A DNA stretch of 64,000 nt from contig NZ_CP140155.1 in assembly GCF_034479375.1 (NCBI RefSeq), forward strand, positions 1,736,001-1,800,000. Direction: 5' to 3'. The translations under genes were made by a program, and so were the position numbers. Shown here piece by piece: positions 38,139 to 48,200 of the stretch. The stretch comes from Rhodopseudomonas palustris. Its GTDB lineage: Bacteria; Pseudomonadota; Alphaproteobacteria; Rhizobiales; Xanthobacteraceae. Under the pieces are notes generated by a model, which ran no database searches, had not been told where the DNA came from, and was given only the letters and a program-made list of their open reading frames with translations. Numbering within the stretch: the stretch's first letter is position 1; each line of letters begins with the position of its first letter.

Positions 38139-40319
38139 CTATTTCTTCGGCCGGATCGCGTCCGCGGTGCCCTGGATGAAGGCCTGGATCTTGACCACAT
38201 CCGCCTCGGTGAGCTTGCCGGTGAAGTCCGGCATGCCCTTGTCGCGGTACGGACCGTTGAACACGATGTCCTTCAGATGGGCGATGTTCGCGGTCGAGGT
38301 GTAGCCGAGATTCTTGACGTTGCCGCCGCGGTCGACGCCGGGCACGCCGTGGCAGGTGGCGCAGGCCGCGACATAGATCGCGGTGCCTTCCGGCACGTCC
38401 TTGGGATCGTATTCGATGCCGGTGAGCAGATTGCCCATCTGATACTTGGTGAATTCCGGCATCGGCGCCTTGCCGCCGACCGCGAAGGTGTAGACCGTGC
38501 CCGGCGCTTCCTTTTCGGTGGCGCGCTGGCTGATGCCGAACACGCCGCCCCAGCCGACCGCGATCGAGACGTATTGCACGCCGTCGACCATGTAGGTGGC
38601 CGGCGCCGCCACCGCGCCGGTACCGAGCGGGCTCTCCCAGAGCTTCTCGCCGGTCTTGGCGTTGTAGGCGACGAAGCGCCCGTCGGCGGTGCCCTGGAAG
38701 ACGAGATTGCCCGCGGTGGTGAGCGTGCCGCCGTTCCACGGCGCCACATATTCGGCGCGCCAGACCTCCTTCTGCTGCACCGGATCCCACGCCAGCAACC
38801 GGCCGAACGGCAGATTCTTCGGTGGCACGGCGTTCAGCGTGAAGCCGACGTTCCAGCCGGTGGTCGAGCCGAACTTGAACGGCTCCATCTTGTTCTGGGT
38901 CAGCGCCTTCTCGCCGGTCAGATTGATCGGCACGCCCTGCGCCGGCAGATACACCAGCCCGGTCTGCGGATTGAACGACATCGGGTGCCAGTTGTGAGCG
39001 CCATACGGGCCCGGAATGCTGTCGAACGATTTGGTCGGGTCGCGCGCTTCCGGATTTTCGATCGGGCGGCCGTTGGCGTCGTAGCCGGTCGCCCAGTTCA
39101 CATCGACGAAATTCTTCGCCGAGATGAACTTGCCGTTGGTGCGGTCGATCACGAAGAAGAAGCCGTTCTTGGGCGCGTGCAGCACCACCTTGCGCGGCTG
39201 GCCGTCGATGGTGAGATCGGCCAGGATCATCGGCTGGGTCGAGGTGTAGTCCCAATTGTCGCCGGGCGTCTCCTGATAGTGCCAGATGTATTTCCCGGTG
39301 TCGGCGTTCAGTGCGACGATCGAACCGAGATACAGATTGTCGCCGCCGGCCGGGCTGCGCAGATGCCGCGCCCAGGGCGAGCCGTTGCCGGTGCCGATAT
39401 AGACCATGTTGAGGTCGGGATCGAAAGTGATGGTGTCCCACGCGGTGCCGCCGCCGCCATTGACCCACCATTTGCCGGCCGGATCCCAGGTCTTGGCGGC
39501 CGCCTCCATCGAGGAATCCTCGAACGGCTTCGACGGATCGCCCGGCACCGTGAACCAGCGCCAGGCCTGGTTGCCGGTCTCGGCATCATAGGCGGTGACG
39601 TAGCCGCGCACGCCGTATTCGGCGCCGCCATTGCCGATCACGACCTTGCCCTTGATCACCCGCGGCGCGCCCGTGATGGTGTAGGAATGCTCGTGATCGA
39701 TCAGTGTGTCCTTCTCCCAGACCTTCGCGCCGGTCGCGGCATCGAGCGCGACGAGGCGTCCGTCATAGGCGCCGACGAACACCTTGCCCTTGTGCAGCGC
39801 GACGCCGCGGTTCACGACGTCGCAACAGCCGCGATAGCCCTTCGAGCGGTCGACGCCGGGATCGTAGGTCCACAGCTTCTTCCCGGTGCGGGTGTCGATC
39901 GCGTGCACCACGCTCCACGAGGCGGTGACGTACATGATGCCATCGACCACCACCGGCGTCGCCTCGACGCCGCGATCCGAGCCGAGACTGTAGCTCCACT
40001 GCAGGCCAAGCGATTTGACGTTGTCGGCGTTGATCTTGTCGAGCTTGCTGAAACGGGTCTCCGCGTAGTCGAGCCCGTAGCTCGGCCAGTCGTTCGTCGT
40101 CTTGGCGTTGGCGACGATCGCAGCGCCGTCGATCGCGCCGGTCGCAGCGCGGATGTGATCGGCGGAGCCCTTCGCGGTCTGTGCGAAGGCGACTCCGTGC
40201 AGCAGTGCCGCGGCGATGAGAGCGGCGGCACCGACTTTCAAATTCGTCTTGACCGGTCGTTGTTGCGTGATGCGGGGGGATCGGTGCGTCGTCCACACCG
40301 GATCGAGAGGCTGTGTCAT
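38139..40319 (-). CDS. PQQ-dependent quinohaemoprotein alcohol dehydrogenase
   Basis: 726 residues: a signal segment (about 30-47), an eight-bladed PQQ propeller with recurrent W-motifs (GKKLWTYDPG, GAKVWEKD, GEKLWESPLG), and a C-terminal cytochrome c domain with the haem site CATCH. The vicinal cysteines of PQQ alcohol dehydrogenases are in RGCCDVVNRG. The catalytic Asp is in GDNWDYTSTQP; the position two after it is Thr, not the Asp of lanthanide-dependent XoxF/ExaF types, so a Ca2+ cofactor is expected. It would act in the periplasm, passing electrons through haem c to the respiratory chain. The ATG at 40319 follows GGGAG. Confidence 0.93.
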   Translation of the reverse strand: MTQPLDPVWTTHRSPRITQQRPVKTNLKVGAAALIAAALLHGVAFAQTAKGSADHIRAATGAIDGAAIVANAKTTNDWPSYGLDYAETRFSKLDKINADNVKSLGLQWSYSLGSDRGVEATPVVVDGIMYVTASWSVVHAIDTRTGKKLWTYDPGVDRSKGYRGCCDVVNRGVALHKGKVFVGAYDGRLVALDAATGAKVWEKDTLIDHEHSYTITGAPRVIKGKVVIGNGGAEYGVRGYVTAYDAETGNQAWRWFTVPGDPSKPFEDSSMEAAAKTWDPAGKWWVNGGGGTAWDTITFDPDLNMVYIGTGNGSPWARHLRSPAGGDNLYLGSIVALNADTGKYIWHYQETPGDNWDYTSTQPMILADLTIDGQPRKVVLHAPKNGFFFVIDRTNGKFISAKNFVDVNWATGYDANGRPIENPEARDPTKSFDSIPGPYGAHNWHPMSFNPQTGLVYLPAQGVPINLTGEKALTQNKMEPFKFGSTTGWNVGFTLNAVPPKNLPFGRLLAWDPVQQKEVWRAEYVAPWNGGTLTTAGNLVFQGTADGRFVAYNAKTGEKLWESPLGTGAVAAPATYMVDGVQYVSIAVGWGGVFGISQRATEKEAPGTVYTFAVGGKAPMPEFTKYQMGNLLTGIEYDPKDVPEGTAIYVAACATCHGVPGVDRGGNVKNLGYTSTANIAHLKDIVFNGPYRDKGMPDFTGKLTEADVVKIQAFIQGTADAIRPKK

Positions 40320-40476
40320 GCGTTCGCTCCCTGGTCGGCCTCTGGCGGGCCTGACAGGAAATGTGACGCGCGTTCCGAGCAGCGTCAACCGAAGAGGTCG
40401 GATGCTACTTCTGCTCGTGACGACCGCCGCGCCGCAGCGATTCACGCCGCAGTGCGATGCCGCACCTGCTAACTAA

Positions 40477-41271
40477 CTAACTGCCGGTGAATTCGAACAC
40501 TTCGCCGTCGTATCCGGCTTCCGCCGGAATCCGCAGCGTTCGCTTGTCGCCGTCGCGGCTCATGACCGGCATCACCGTCACGACGGGTTTGCCGCGACTG
40601 TCGGCGAGCGCCTGCCGGACGTTCGGCTGCTTGCCGAGCCGGATCAGGTTGCGTGTCGTCGGAAACGGCAGCGTGAAGCGCCCGTTTTCGCCACCGTCGA
40701 GCGCCTCCTGCGGCGACAGCCAGACCGAATCGGTCGACTCCTTGCCGTCGTGCATGCCGAGCTGTTCGGGCGGCGCCTCGGCGAGGAAGAACCAGGTGTC
40801 GAACCGCTTCGGCAGCTTCTCCGGCGTGATCCAGCGCGCATAGGGCACCAGCAGATCGAGCGCCAGCACCAGACCGTTGTCGGCGAGGATCTGCGCGAAC
40901 GAGATCCTGCTCTCGCACAGCGCGGTGCGGTGCGCGGCCTCGATTTCGGCGGCGTGCGAGGCCGCGACGAGCTGATCTGCGCCACGCGGACGCGCCAGCA
41001 GGATGCCGCTCTCCTCGAAGGTCTCGCGGATCGCCGCGATCTGGAAATCCAGCGCTGGTTCGCCGGTGGCCTCCGCGCAGCAATACAGCTCCGGCTGGTC
41101 GATGATCTCGCGATCGCCGGGATCGACGCTGCCGCCGGGAAACACCAGCGCGCCGGAGGCGAATTCGATCTGATAGTGCCGCACCATCATGAAGACGTTG
41201 AAGCCGTCCGGCCGATCGCGCAGCAGCAGGATGGTGGACGCGGGACGTGCGGCCGGCGCTTCGCTGGACAT
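40477..41271 (-). CDS. NUDIX hydrolase (NUDT19-like)
   Basis: 264 residues. The NUDIX box core is seen as AAIRETFEESGILLARP (REUxEExGU form), but the upstream Gly-x5-Glu part is interrupted by an insert after FPGGSVDPGD. This layout is typical of NUDT19/RP2-like proteins, some of which are CoA or acyl-CoA diphosphatases. The C-terminal part (PYARWITPEKLPKRFDTWFF, SVWLSPQEAL) is also characteristic. It starts 5 bp after the DapA-like gene and ends the co-directional acyl-CoA gene run, which fits a housekeeping role on CoA derivatives. Substrate not proven. Confidence 0.85.
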   Translation of the reverse strand: MSSEAPAARPASTILLLRDRPDGFNVFMMVRHYQIEFASGALVFPGGSVDPGDREIIDQPELYCCAEATGEPALDFQIAAIRETFEESGILLARPRGADQLVAASHAAEIEAAHRTALCESRISFAQILADNGLVLALDLLVPYARWITPEKLPKRFDTWFFLAEAPPEQLGMHDGKESTDSVWLSPQEALDGGENGRFTLPFPTTRNLIRLGKQPNVRQALADSRGKPVVTVMPVMSRDGDKRTLRIPAEAGYDGEVFEFTGS

Positions 41272-41276
41272 TCGCT

Positions 41277-42230
41277 CTACTCCGCCGCGTTCGAACGCAA
41301 TTCGAGATCGGCGCGCTTGTCGACGCGGGCGAGCCGCGACAGCAGGTAGTCGACCTCCTCCCGCGCGGTCTCGCTCAGCACCGAGCCGGGCTTGCGCTGC
41401 GCCGACGAGGCGATGATGCCCCGTTTCTTCAGCACGTATTTGCGCACGGCGAGCCCGACGCCCTGCTGCTGCTCGTAGCGGATCAGCGGCAGATGCGCGT
41501 CGAACAGATTGTGCGCGAGATCGCGCTGCCCGGCTTTCGACAGCTTGACGACGTCGACCAGCATGTCCGGGAAGCAATAGCCGGTCATCGCGCCGTCGGC
41601 GCCGCGCTCCATCTCGAAATCGAGGAACAGCCCGCCATTGCCGGTCAGGATCGACAGCGGCCGCAGCGAACCGTCCTTCTGATACTCGCGCAATCTGCTG
41701 ATCTTCTCCAGCCCCGGCCAGTCCTCGTGCTTCAGCATCACGCAGGACGGATTCTCCATCACGATCCGCCGGATCACGTCCGGCGTCATCACCACCGACA
41801 GCGTCAACGGATAGTCCTGCAACACCCAGGGAATATCGTCGCCGATCGCCTCCACGGCCTGGCGGAAATAGCCGGTGATCTGCTCGTCGGTGCGGAGCGA
41901 CGGCGGCGGTGCGATCATCACGCCGGCAGCGCCGGCGTCCATCGACGCCCGCGCCAGCGCGCGCATCGTGGCGAAGCCCGGCGCCGAGACGCCGACGATC
42001 ACCTGCATCGACGTGGCGCGCTTGACGAACCGCACAGCCACGGCTTCCGCCTCGGCGGCATCGAGCTTCGGCGCTTCGCCGAGAATGCCGAGCACCGTGA
42101 CGCCTTCGCAACCGACCTCAGCGTAGAAGTCGGTCAGCCGGTCGATCGAGGCTTCGTCGATCTTGCCGTCCGGATGGAACGGCGTCGGAGCGATGGCGAA
42201 AGTGCCTGCGGCGTCGGGGGTCAGCTTCAT
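41277..42230 (-). CDS. DapA-family (dihydrodipicolinate synthase-like) aldolase/lyase
   Basis: 317-residue TIM barrel of the DHDPS/N-acetylneuraminate lyase superfamily. The Schiff-base Lys is seen in SCVMLKHEDWPG and the catalytic Tyr in WVLQDYPLTLS. The substrate-carboxylate loop, usually GTTGE, reads GILGEAPKL here, so the substrate differs from pyruvate plus aspartate semialdehyde. C-terminal helices follow. The protein is somewhat longer than DapA (about 290). The surroundings (MaoC, thiolase, NUDIX) suggest a catabolic retro-aldol or hydratase step rather than lysine biosynthesis. Gene spacing to NUDIX is 5 bp. Confidence 0.87.
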   Translation of the reverse strand: MKLTPDAAGTFAIAPTPFHPDGKIDEASIDRLTDFYAEVGCEGVTVLGILGEAPKLDAAEAEAVAVRFVKRATSMQVIVGVSAPGFATMRALARASMDAGAAGVMIAPPPSLRTDEQITGYFRQAVEAIGDDIPWVLQDYPLTLSVVMTPDVIRRIVMENPSCVMLKHEDWPGLEKISRLREYQKDGSLRPLSILTGNGGLFLDFEMERGADGAMTGYCFPDMLVDVVKLSKAGQRDLAHNLFDAHLPLIRYEQQQGVGLAVRKYVLKKRGIIASSAQRKPGSVLSETAREEVDYLLSRLARVDKRADLELRSNAAE

Positions 42231-42404
42231 CGGGGCAGCCTTTGTTCGGTCGTGGTCGAGAAATTAATCCGATCGAGCACTCGATAACATCATCCCCGGC
42301 GAAAATCCCCCACGCGCTCGCATGGCCGTGTCCCGCCGCCGGTCCGCGAAATCCGGGAACCAGTGCGTTGCGGCCGGATCCGGAATCTGCGGCGGCGTCG
42401 GGCC

Positions 42405-43265
42405 TTAGCCCAACACGCTCCGGCCGCTCTTGATCACGGTGACGTCGCGCGCCTTCACCCTGGCCTCGAACGAGATCACATTGCCGTCCTTCCACAAATC
42501 CATCGTGACGGTCTCGCCGGGATAGACGGGCGACGAGAACCGCACGGCGTGCTGCCGGAACGCCGAGGCGTCATAATCCGCGTAGGTCTGCAGCACGCCG
42601 CGGCAGGTGATGCCGTAGGTGCACATGCCGTGCAGGATCGGCCGCGGGAACCCGGCCTTTTGGGCGAACTCCGGATCGGAATGCAGCGGGTTGCGGTCGC
42701 CGCACAGCCGATAGATCAGCGCCTGATCCGGCCGCGTGGTGATGTCGACCGAGCGATCCGGCGCACGGCTCGGCATCTTGTGCGGCTCGGGCTGCTCCAG
42801 CGCCGGGCCGCCGAAGCCGCCGTCGCCGCGGGCGAAGCGCGACGCCAGCAGCGTCGCCAGTTCGGCGCCGGCTTCGTCGCGCAGGATGGTCTGGTGACGG
42901 ATCACCACGCCCTTGTCCTTGCCCTTGTCGTAGACCGCCAGCACGCTCGAATCCGCGGTGATCTTCGCCGCCACCGGCATCGGCCGCTGAAAGGTGATGT
43001 CGCGCTCGCCGTCGACCACCAGCAGGCGGTTGAGATTCATCTCGCCGGGGCCCGCGCCCCAGGCCGCGACCGAGGCGAAGGTCGGCACCACTTTCAGCGG
43101 CCGCTCGGTGTAGGTCGCCTCGTTGACGAAGGCGAGTTCACGCTCGTCCATCGGATCGGCGCCGAGGCCGATGCCATAAGCGTACAGCATCACGTCGCGA
43201 TCGGTGTAGGCGTAGTTCTGCCCCGTCGTCTTCAGGGCCATCAGTTCATCGTAGCGGGCCGACAT
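42405..43265 (-). CDS. MaoC-family 2-enoyl-CoA hydratase
   Basis: 286 residues made of two hot-dog domains: an N-terminal MaoC-like half (ADPMDERELAFVNEATYTE) and a C-terminal catalytic half. The hydratase-2 motif CGDRNPLHSDPEFAQKAGF holds the catalytic Asp and His and is followed by PILHGMCTYG. It would hydrate trans-2-enoyl-CoA to (R)-3-hydroxyacyl-CoA. I place the start at 43265 because GGAG lies 6 bp before it; the ATG at 43277 overlaps that site and adds four residues. It is part of the thiolase/DUF35 run, separated from DUF35 by a palindromic repeat. Confidence 0.92.
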   Translation of the reverse strand: MSARYDELMALKTTGQNYAYTDRDVMLYAYGIGLGADPMDERELAFVNEATYTERPLKVVPTFASVAAWGAGPGEMNLNRLLVVDGERDITFQRPMPVAAKITADSSVLAVYDKGKDKGVVIRHQTILRDEAGAELATLLASRFARGDGGFGGPALEQPEPHKMPSRAPDRSVDITTRPDQALIYRLCGDRNPLHSDPEFAQKAGFPRPILHGMCTYGITCRGVLQTYADYDASAFRQHAVRFSSPVYPGETVTMDLWKDGNVISFEARVKARDVTVIKSGRSVLG

Positions 43266-43308
43266 CGGCTTCTCCATTGTTGTTATTAGTGTTACGCCTG
43301 CGACTGCG

Positions 43309-43442
43309 CCCTCTCCCCTTGTGGGAGATGGCTGCACTGACGTCGCACCGATTGCAGTCCGGTGAGGGCAAGCGGCATCGCGCGCTTCGACCCCTCACCC
43401 GCCTGTGCTGCGCACGGGCACACTCTCCCACAAGGGAGAGGG
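43309..43442. repeat. Long inverted repeat (CCCTCTCCC...GGGAGAGGG)
   Basis: Arms CCCTCTCCCCTTGTGGGAGA (43309-43328) and CTCTCCCACAAGGGAGAGGG (43423-43442) are reverse complements apart from one mismatch or offset, around about 95 bp. It lies between the DUF35 and MaoC genes and may form a large hairpin in their shared transcript. Similar elements are recalled as intergenic repeats in many proteobacteria. Confidence 0.75.
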
Positions 43443-43448
43443 AAGTAA

Positions 43449-43841
43449 TCAGACCACTGTGAAGAACGGCAGCGGCGCGCCGCCGTCGCTCGGCTTGAAC
43501 ACCACCTTGACCTTCTGCCCGATTTTCAGCGAGGCGAAATCGCAATCGACGAAATTGGTCAGCACCGAGGGGCCCTCCTTCAACGTGACGTAGCCGATGG
43601 CGTAAGGGCCGGTCGCGGATTTTCGCATATGACTGTAGCTGTAGATCTCGCCCTCGCCCTTGCTCTCTTCCCACACCGTCTGGTCGGAGAAGCAGAACGG
43701 GCACAGCGCGCGCGGAAAGTAGTGCGCCTCGCCGCAGGCCTGGCAACGCTTGATCAGCAGCTTGCCTTCGCTCGCCGCATCCCAGAAAGCCTTCGTTTCC
43801 GGATTGCCTTGCGGCGCGGGATATTTCACGGGGCTGTTCAT
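43449..43841 (-). CDS. DUF35 OB-fold acyl-CoA-associated protein with zinc ribbon
   Basis: 130 residues. An N-terminal helix is followed by a rubredoxin-like zinc ribbon CQACGEAHYFPRALCPFC (CxxC...CxxC), then an OB fold (EIYSYSHMRKSATGPYAIGY, VLTNFVDCD, KIGQKVKVVF). DUF35 proteins form complexes with thiolase-fold enzymes, as in steroid side-chain aldolases (Ltp2-ChsH2) and acetone/archaeal mevalonate enzymes, and channel CoA thioesters. The gene overlaps the adjacent thiolase gene by one base (TGATG), strongly suggesting such a pair here. Confidence 0.92.
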   Translation of the reverse strand: MNSPVKYPAPQGNPETKAFWDAASEGKLLIKRCQACGEAHYFPRALCPFCFSDQTVWEESKGEGEIYSYSHMRKSATGPYAIGYVTLKEGPSVLTNFVDCDFASLKIGQKVKVVFKPSDGGAPLPFFTVV

Positions 43842-44989
43842 CACACGCGCTCCAGAATGCAGGTCGATGCGGCGTGGCGGATGCCGAGCATGCCGCCGGT
43901 GCCGTGGGCGATGGCGAGGTCGCAGTTCGGCACCTGCACCTTGGGATGCGCTTCGCCGCGGAGCTGGCGCACGGCTTCCAGAATCTTGGTCATGCCGCCG
44001 CGATTCACCGGGTGGTTGCTGCACAGTCCGCCGCCATCGGTGTTGAACGGCAGCTTGCCGACGCCGGAAATCAGATTGCCGTCGGCGACGAACTTGCCGC
44101 CCTCGCCCTTCTTGCAGAAGCCGAGGTCTTCGAGCTGCATCAGTACCGTGATGGTGAAGCTGTCGTAGATCGAGGCGTATTTGATATCCTTCGGGGTGAT
44201 GCCGGCTTCCTCGAACGCGCGCGGGCCGGACCAGACGCCGGCCGAATAAGTGAGATCGAGATCCTTGCCGCCGCGCGGACCCTTCATCGCCTCGCCATGG
44301 CCGATCAGGCGCACCAGCGGCTTCTTCAGGCTCCTGGCGATCTCCTCCGTGGTCACGATCAGCGCCCCACCGCCATCGCTGACCACGCAGCAATCCATCC
44401 GATGCAGCGGGTCGGAGATCATCGGCGAATTGATGACGTCCTCCACCGTGACGACGTCCTTCAGCATGGCATGCGGGTTGTACTGCGCGTGATGCGACGC
44501 CGCGACCTTGATCCAGGCGAGTTGTTCGCTGGTGGTGCCGTAATCGTGCATGTGGCGCATGGCGCACATGCCATAGGCATTGTGGGTGGTCGCCCCGTAG
44601 GCGGTCTCGAAATCGGCCTCGGCGCCCTGCGCGCGCGGCGGCATCGCGCCGGTGCGTGGCTTGCCGGCCAGCGTGATCAGCGCGATCGAACATTTGCCGG
44701 CGGCGATCGCCTGCGCGGCATGGCCGAGATGGATGATGTAGGAGCAGCCACCGGTTTCGGTCGAATCGACGTGGCGCGGTTTGATGCCGAGATAGTCGAC
44801 CATCGGCCACAGCCCGCCGGGCGCATCGCCGGCGCAGAAATAGCCGTCAACGTCCTTGTGGGTCAGCCCAGCATCGTCGAGCGCACCCTTGGCGACTTCG
44901 GCATGGAGCTGGGCGATGGATTTGTCGGGCGCGTGGCGCGTGGGATGTTCGTAGATTCCGGCAATGAAAGCCTTGCCTCTTATTGTCAA
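43841..44989 (-). CDS. Non-canonical thiolase (SCP-x/Ltp-like)
   Basis: 382 residues with thiolase fold. N-terminal region IAGIYEHPTRHAPDKSI; a cysteine in TETGGCSYIIHLGHA near the usual nucleophile position; central GGGALIVTTEE; late NHPVNRGGMTKILEAV and IAHGTGGMLG. The position of the NEAF motif reads IYDSF, and the second catalytic Cys (CxGG) is replaced by HGTGG. These changes are those of SCP2-like enzymes and Ltp-type retro-aldolases that work with DUF35 partners, so a C-C lyase activity is as likely as thiolysis. It is coupled to DUF35 by a 1-bp overlap. Confidence 0.88.
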   Translation of the reverse strand: MTIRGKAFIAGIYEHPTRHAPDKSIAQLHAEVAKGALDDAGLTHKDVDGYFCAGDAPGGLWPMVDYLGIKPRHVDSTETGGCSYIIHLGHAAQAIAAGKCSIALITLAGKPRTGAMPPRAQGAEADFETAYGATTHNAYGMCAMRHMHDYGTTSEQLAWIKVAASHHAQYNPHAMLKDVVTVEDVINSPMISDPLHRMDCCVVSDGGGALIVTTEEIARSLKKPLVRLIGHGEAMKGPRGGKDLDLTYSAGVWSGPRAFEEAGITPKDIKYASIYDSFTITVLMQLEDLGFCKKGEGGKFVADGNLISGVGKLPFNTDGGGLCSNHPVNRGGMTKILEAVRQLRGEAHPKVQVPNCDLAIAHGTGGMLGIRHAASTCILERV

Positions 44990-45103
44990 CGCAGTTCTCC
45001 GCTGGCGTTTGCTGTCGCAGATGTTTCGCGCGTCGGAGACGAATTGGCAAGTGCACTGTCATTGAAGCACGCTGCCTGCCGCGTTCCGGAAAACGCTTCG
45101 ACC

Positions 45104-45240
45104 GTGTCCCGGACAAGACGCAGCGCGTAGCGCTGCGGCGCAGACCCGGGACCCCGGTCTGTGGCGCGCGATACGAGCCGGGGCCCCGGATCTGCAGTGC
45201 ATCACGCCGCAAGCGACGCAATGCACCTTGTCCGGGGCAC
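45104..45240. repeat. Dispersed palindromic repeat (GTGTCCCGGACAAG family)
   Basis: GTGTCCCGGACAAG at 45104 and its near reverse complement CTTGTCCGGGGCAC ending at 45240 bracket GC-rich inner inverted segments (GACCCGGGACCCCGG and CCGGGGCCCCGG). It lies between the ior gene and the thiolase gene. I recall similar elements in Bradyrhizobiaceae intergenic regions. Confidence 0.7.
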
Positions 45241-45252
45241 AAAAAAGATGAG

Positions 45253-48200
45253 CTATTCCGCCGCCATCTGCCGCGGCAGGTCGGGCGGATTGACGAGATC
45301 GCGCACCAATTCCGCGTAGCGGAGTTTGGCGTCCTGCACCGATTTTTCCTTGATCGGGCCGTAGCCGCGAATCCGGTCGGGCATCGACAGCAGCTCGACC
45401 GCGATGTCGATGCTGCGCGGCGAGAGTTGCTGCAGCACCGTGCCGACGTCCTTCTCATAGCCGGCGATCAGGTCGCGCTCGAGTTTGCGCTCCGGGTGAT
45501 AGCCGAACGGATCGAGCGGTGTGCCGCGCAGGAAGCTGAGCTTCGCCATCAACCGGAACACCGGGCGCATGCCCTCGCCGAACTGCCGCTTCTTCGGGCG
45601 GCCGGTGACGTCGACGCCCGGCAGGATCGGTGGCGCGAGGTTGAAGCTGATCTTGTAGTCGCCCTCGAACTGATCGCGGATCTGCTGTTCGAACGCGGGC
45701 TGGGTCAGCAGCCGCGCCACCTCGTACTCGTCCTTGTAGGCCAGCAGCTTGGCATAGTTGATCGCCACCGCGCGCGGCAGCTCCTCGCCATAGCCGCCGG
45801 CGTCCGCCGCGGCGCGGACCTTCGCCACCAGATCATTGTAGCGCATGGCGAGCCGCTTGCCCTGATATGCCGTGAGCATCGCGCTGCGATGCGCGATGAT
45901 CTCGTCGAGCGACATCTCGCCCTGGGTCTTGCGCGGTGCCGTGTCGTCGGCGCCCTGAAGCAGCGATGCCAGCCGCGCCGGATCGGCGGCGGCGAGCCGG
46001 CCGAGATTGAACGCCTGGGTGTTCATCTTGATCGACACGCCGTTGAGTTCGATCGCCTGCTCGATCGATGCCGCCTGCAGCGGCAGCAGGCCCTGCTGAT
46101 AGGCGTAGCCCATCATCATCATGTTGGTGGCGATCGAATCCCCGAGCAGCGTTTCCGCCGCCTTGGTGAAATCCAGGAACGCGGAGTCCTTGCGCAGCGC
46201 GCCTTCGAGCACGCTGTTGACCCTGCGGGTCTGGAAATCGAAATCGCGGTTGCGGATGAAATCGGCGATCGGGATCAGATGCGTGTTGACGATGCCGTGG
46301 GTGCGGGCCTGCTCGCACAGCGAGATCGTCTCCTTGGAGATCGCCATCACCTCGTCGGCGACGATCAGCACGTCGGCGGTGCCGGTGACGATCCGCGAAC
46401 AGGTGACGTATTCGGGCTTGTCCGACAAGCGCACGTGGCTCAGCACCGCGCCGCCCTTCTGCGCCAGCCCCGACATGTCGAGGATCATCGAGGCCTTGCC
46501 CTCGATATGCGCCGCCATGCCGAGCAGCGCGCCGATCGTCAGCACGCCGGTGCCGCCGACGCCGCCGACCGCGATGTTGTACGGCTTGTCGAGGCCGGGC
46601 CGGCTCGAAGGCTCCGGCAGATCACTGAGGCCGCCGAGATCGACCGGCGCGCGCTTGCGCAAGGCCCCGCCGTCGATGGTGACGAAGGACGGGCAGAAGC
46701 CCTTGAGGCAGGAATAGTCCTTGTTGCAGGTCGACTGGTTGATCGTGCGCTTGCGGCCGAGCTCGGTCTCCAGCGGCTCGACCGAGATGCAGTTCGACTG
46801 CACCGAGCAGTCGCCGCAGCCTTCGCACACCGCGGCGTTGATCATCACACGGCGCGGCGGATCCTCCAGCGTGCCGCGCTTGCGGCGGCGGCGCTTCTCG
46901 GCGGCGCAGGTCTGCACGAACACGATCGCAGACGCGCCCTCGATCTCGCGGCATTCCTTCATCACCGCGTCGAGTTCGTCGCGATGCCGCGTGATGGTGC
47001 CCGGCGCGATGCTGCCCGCCGGATAGGCGTCGGGCGTTTCCGAGACCAGATAGATCGCGCGGACGCCTTCGGCGTGGAGCTGATAGGTGATCTGCTGCGG
47101 CGACAGATCGCCGTCGTGGCGCTGGCCGCCGGTCATCGCCACCGCGTCGTTGTAGAGGATCTTGTAGGTGATATTGGCCTTCGAGGCGACCGACTGCCGG
47201 ATCGCCAGCGAGCCGGAATGAAAATAGGTACCATCGCCGAGATTGGCGAAGATGTGCTTCTCGTCGGTGAACGGCGCGATGCCGACCCACGGCACGCCCT
47301 CGCCGCCCATATGGGTGAAGGTCTCGGTGTTGCGGTCCATCCACAGCGACATGAAGTGACAGCCGATGCCGGCCAGCGCACGGCTGCCCTCAGGCACCTT
47401 GGTGGACGTATTGTGCGGACAGCCCGAGCAGAAATACGGCGTCCGCGCGATCGGCACCACGTTCTGCACCTGCGAGGCGTCGCGGCCGTGAAACCAGTCG
47501 GCCTTGGCCCGCAGCATTTCGGCGATGGTCGGATCGATCTCCATCGCCAGCAGGCGGTCGACCAGCGAGGTCGCGACCTTGGCGACGCTGAGCTCCTGCG
47601 CGAACGGCAGGAAGCGATGCTCGTGCTCGTCCATCTTGCCGATCACGCGCGGCCGGTCGCGGGTGCTGAACAGCTGCTGCTTGAGCTGGTTCTCGACGAT
47701 CTCGCGGCGCTCCTCGACGACGAAGATCTCCTCGAGGCCGTGGGCGAAGTCGCGCACGCCTTCCGGCTCCAGCGGCCACGGCATGCCTATCTTGTACAGC
47801 CGCAGCCCGATGCGCGCGGCCACCTGCTCGTCGATGCCGAGTTCGCGCAGCGCCTGGCGGACATCCTCGTAGCTCTTGCCCGACGCCATGATGCCGAACC
47901 GCGCGTTCGGCGAATCCATGGTGATGCGGTTGACCTTGTTGGCGCGCGCGAAGGCGATCGCGGCGAAGCCCTTGTAGTCCTGCAGCCGGCGGTCCTGTTC
48001 GTAGCGGTCGTCCGGCCAGCGCAGATTGAGGCCGCCCGGCGGCATCTCGAAATCGTTCGGGATCACGAACGGCGTCATCTCGTCGGCGAGATTGATCTCG
48101 GCGGTGGTCTCCACCGTCTCGGTGATCACCTTCATGCCGACCCAGCAGCCGGAATAGCGCGACATCGCGATGCCGAGCAGGCCCATCTCGATGATCTCGT

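Noticed and set aside
38139..40319. Assignment of the PQQ enzyme as XoxF (lanthanide methanol dehydrogenase)
   Set aside because: The extra lanthanide-binding Asp is absent (WDYT) and a cytochrome c domain is fused, which XoxF lacks.
37779..40472. A plus-strand open frame of about 900 codons opposite the PQQ dehydrogenase
   Set aside because: Shadow frame; composition is unlike a protein, and the minus strand has the complete PQQ/haem motifs.
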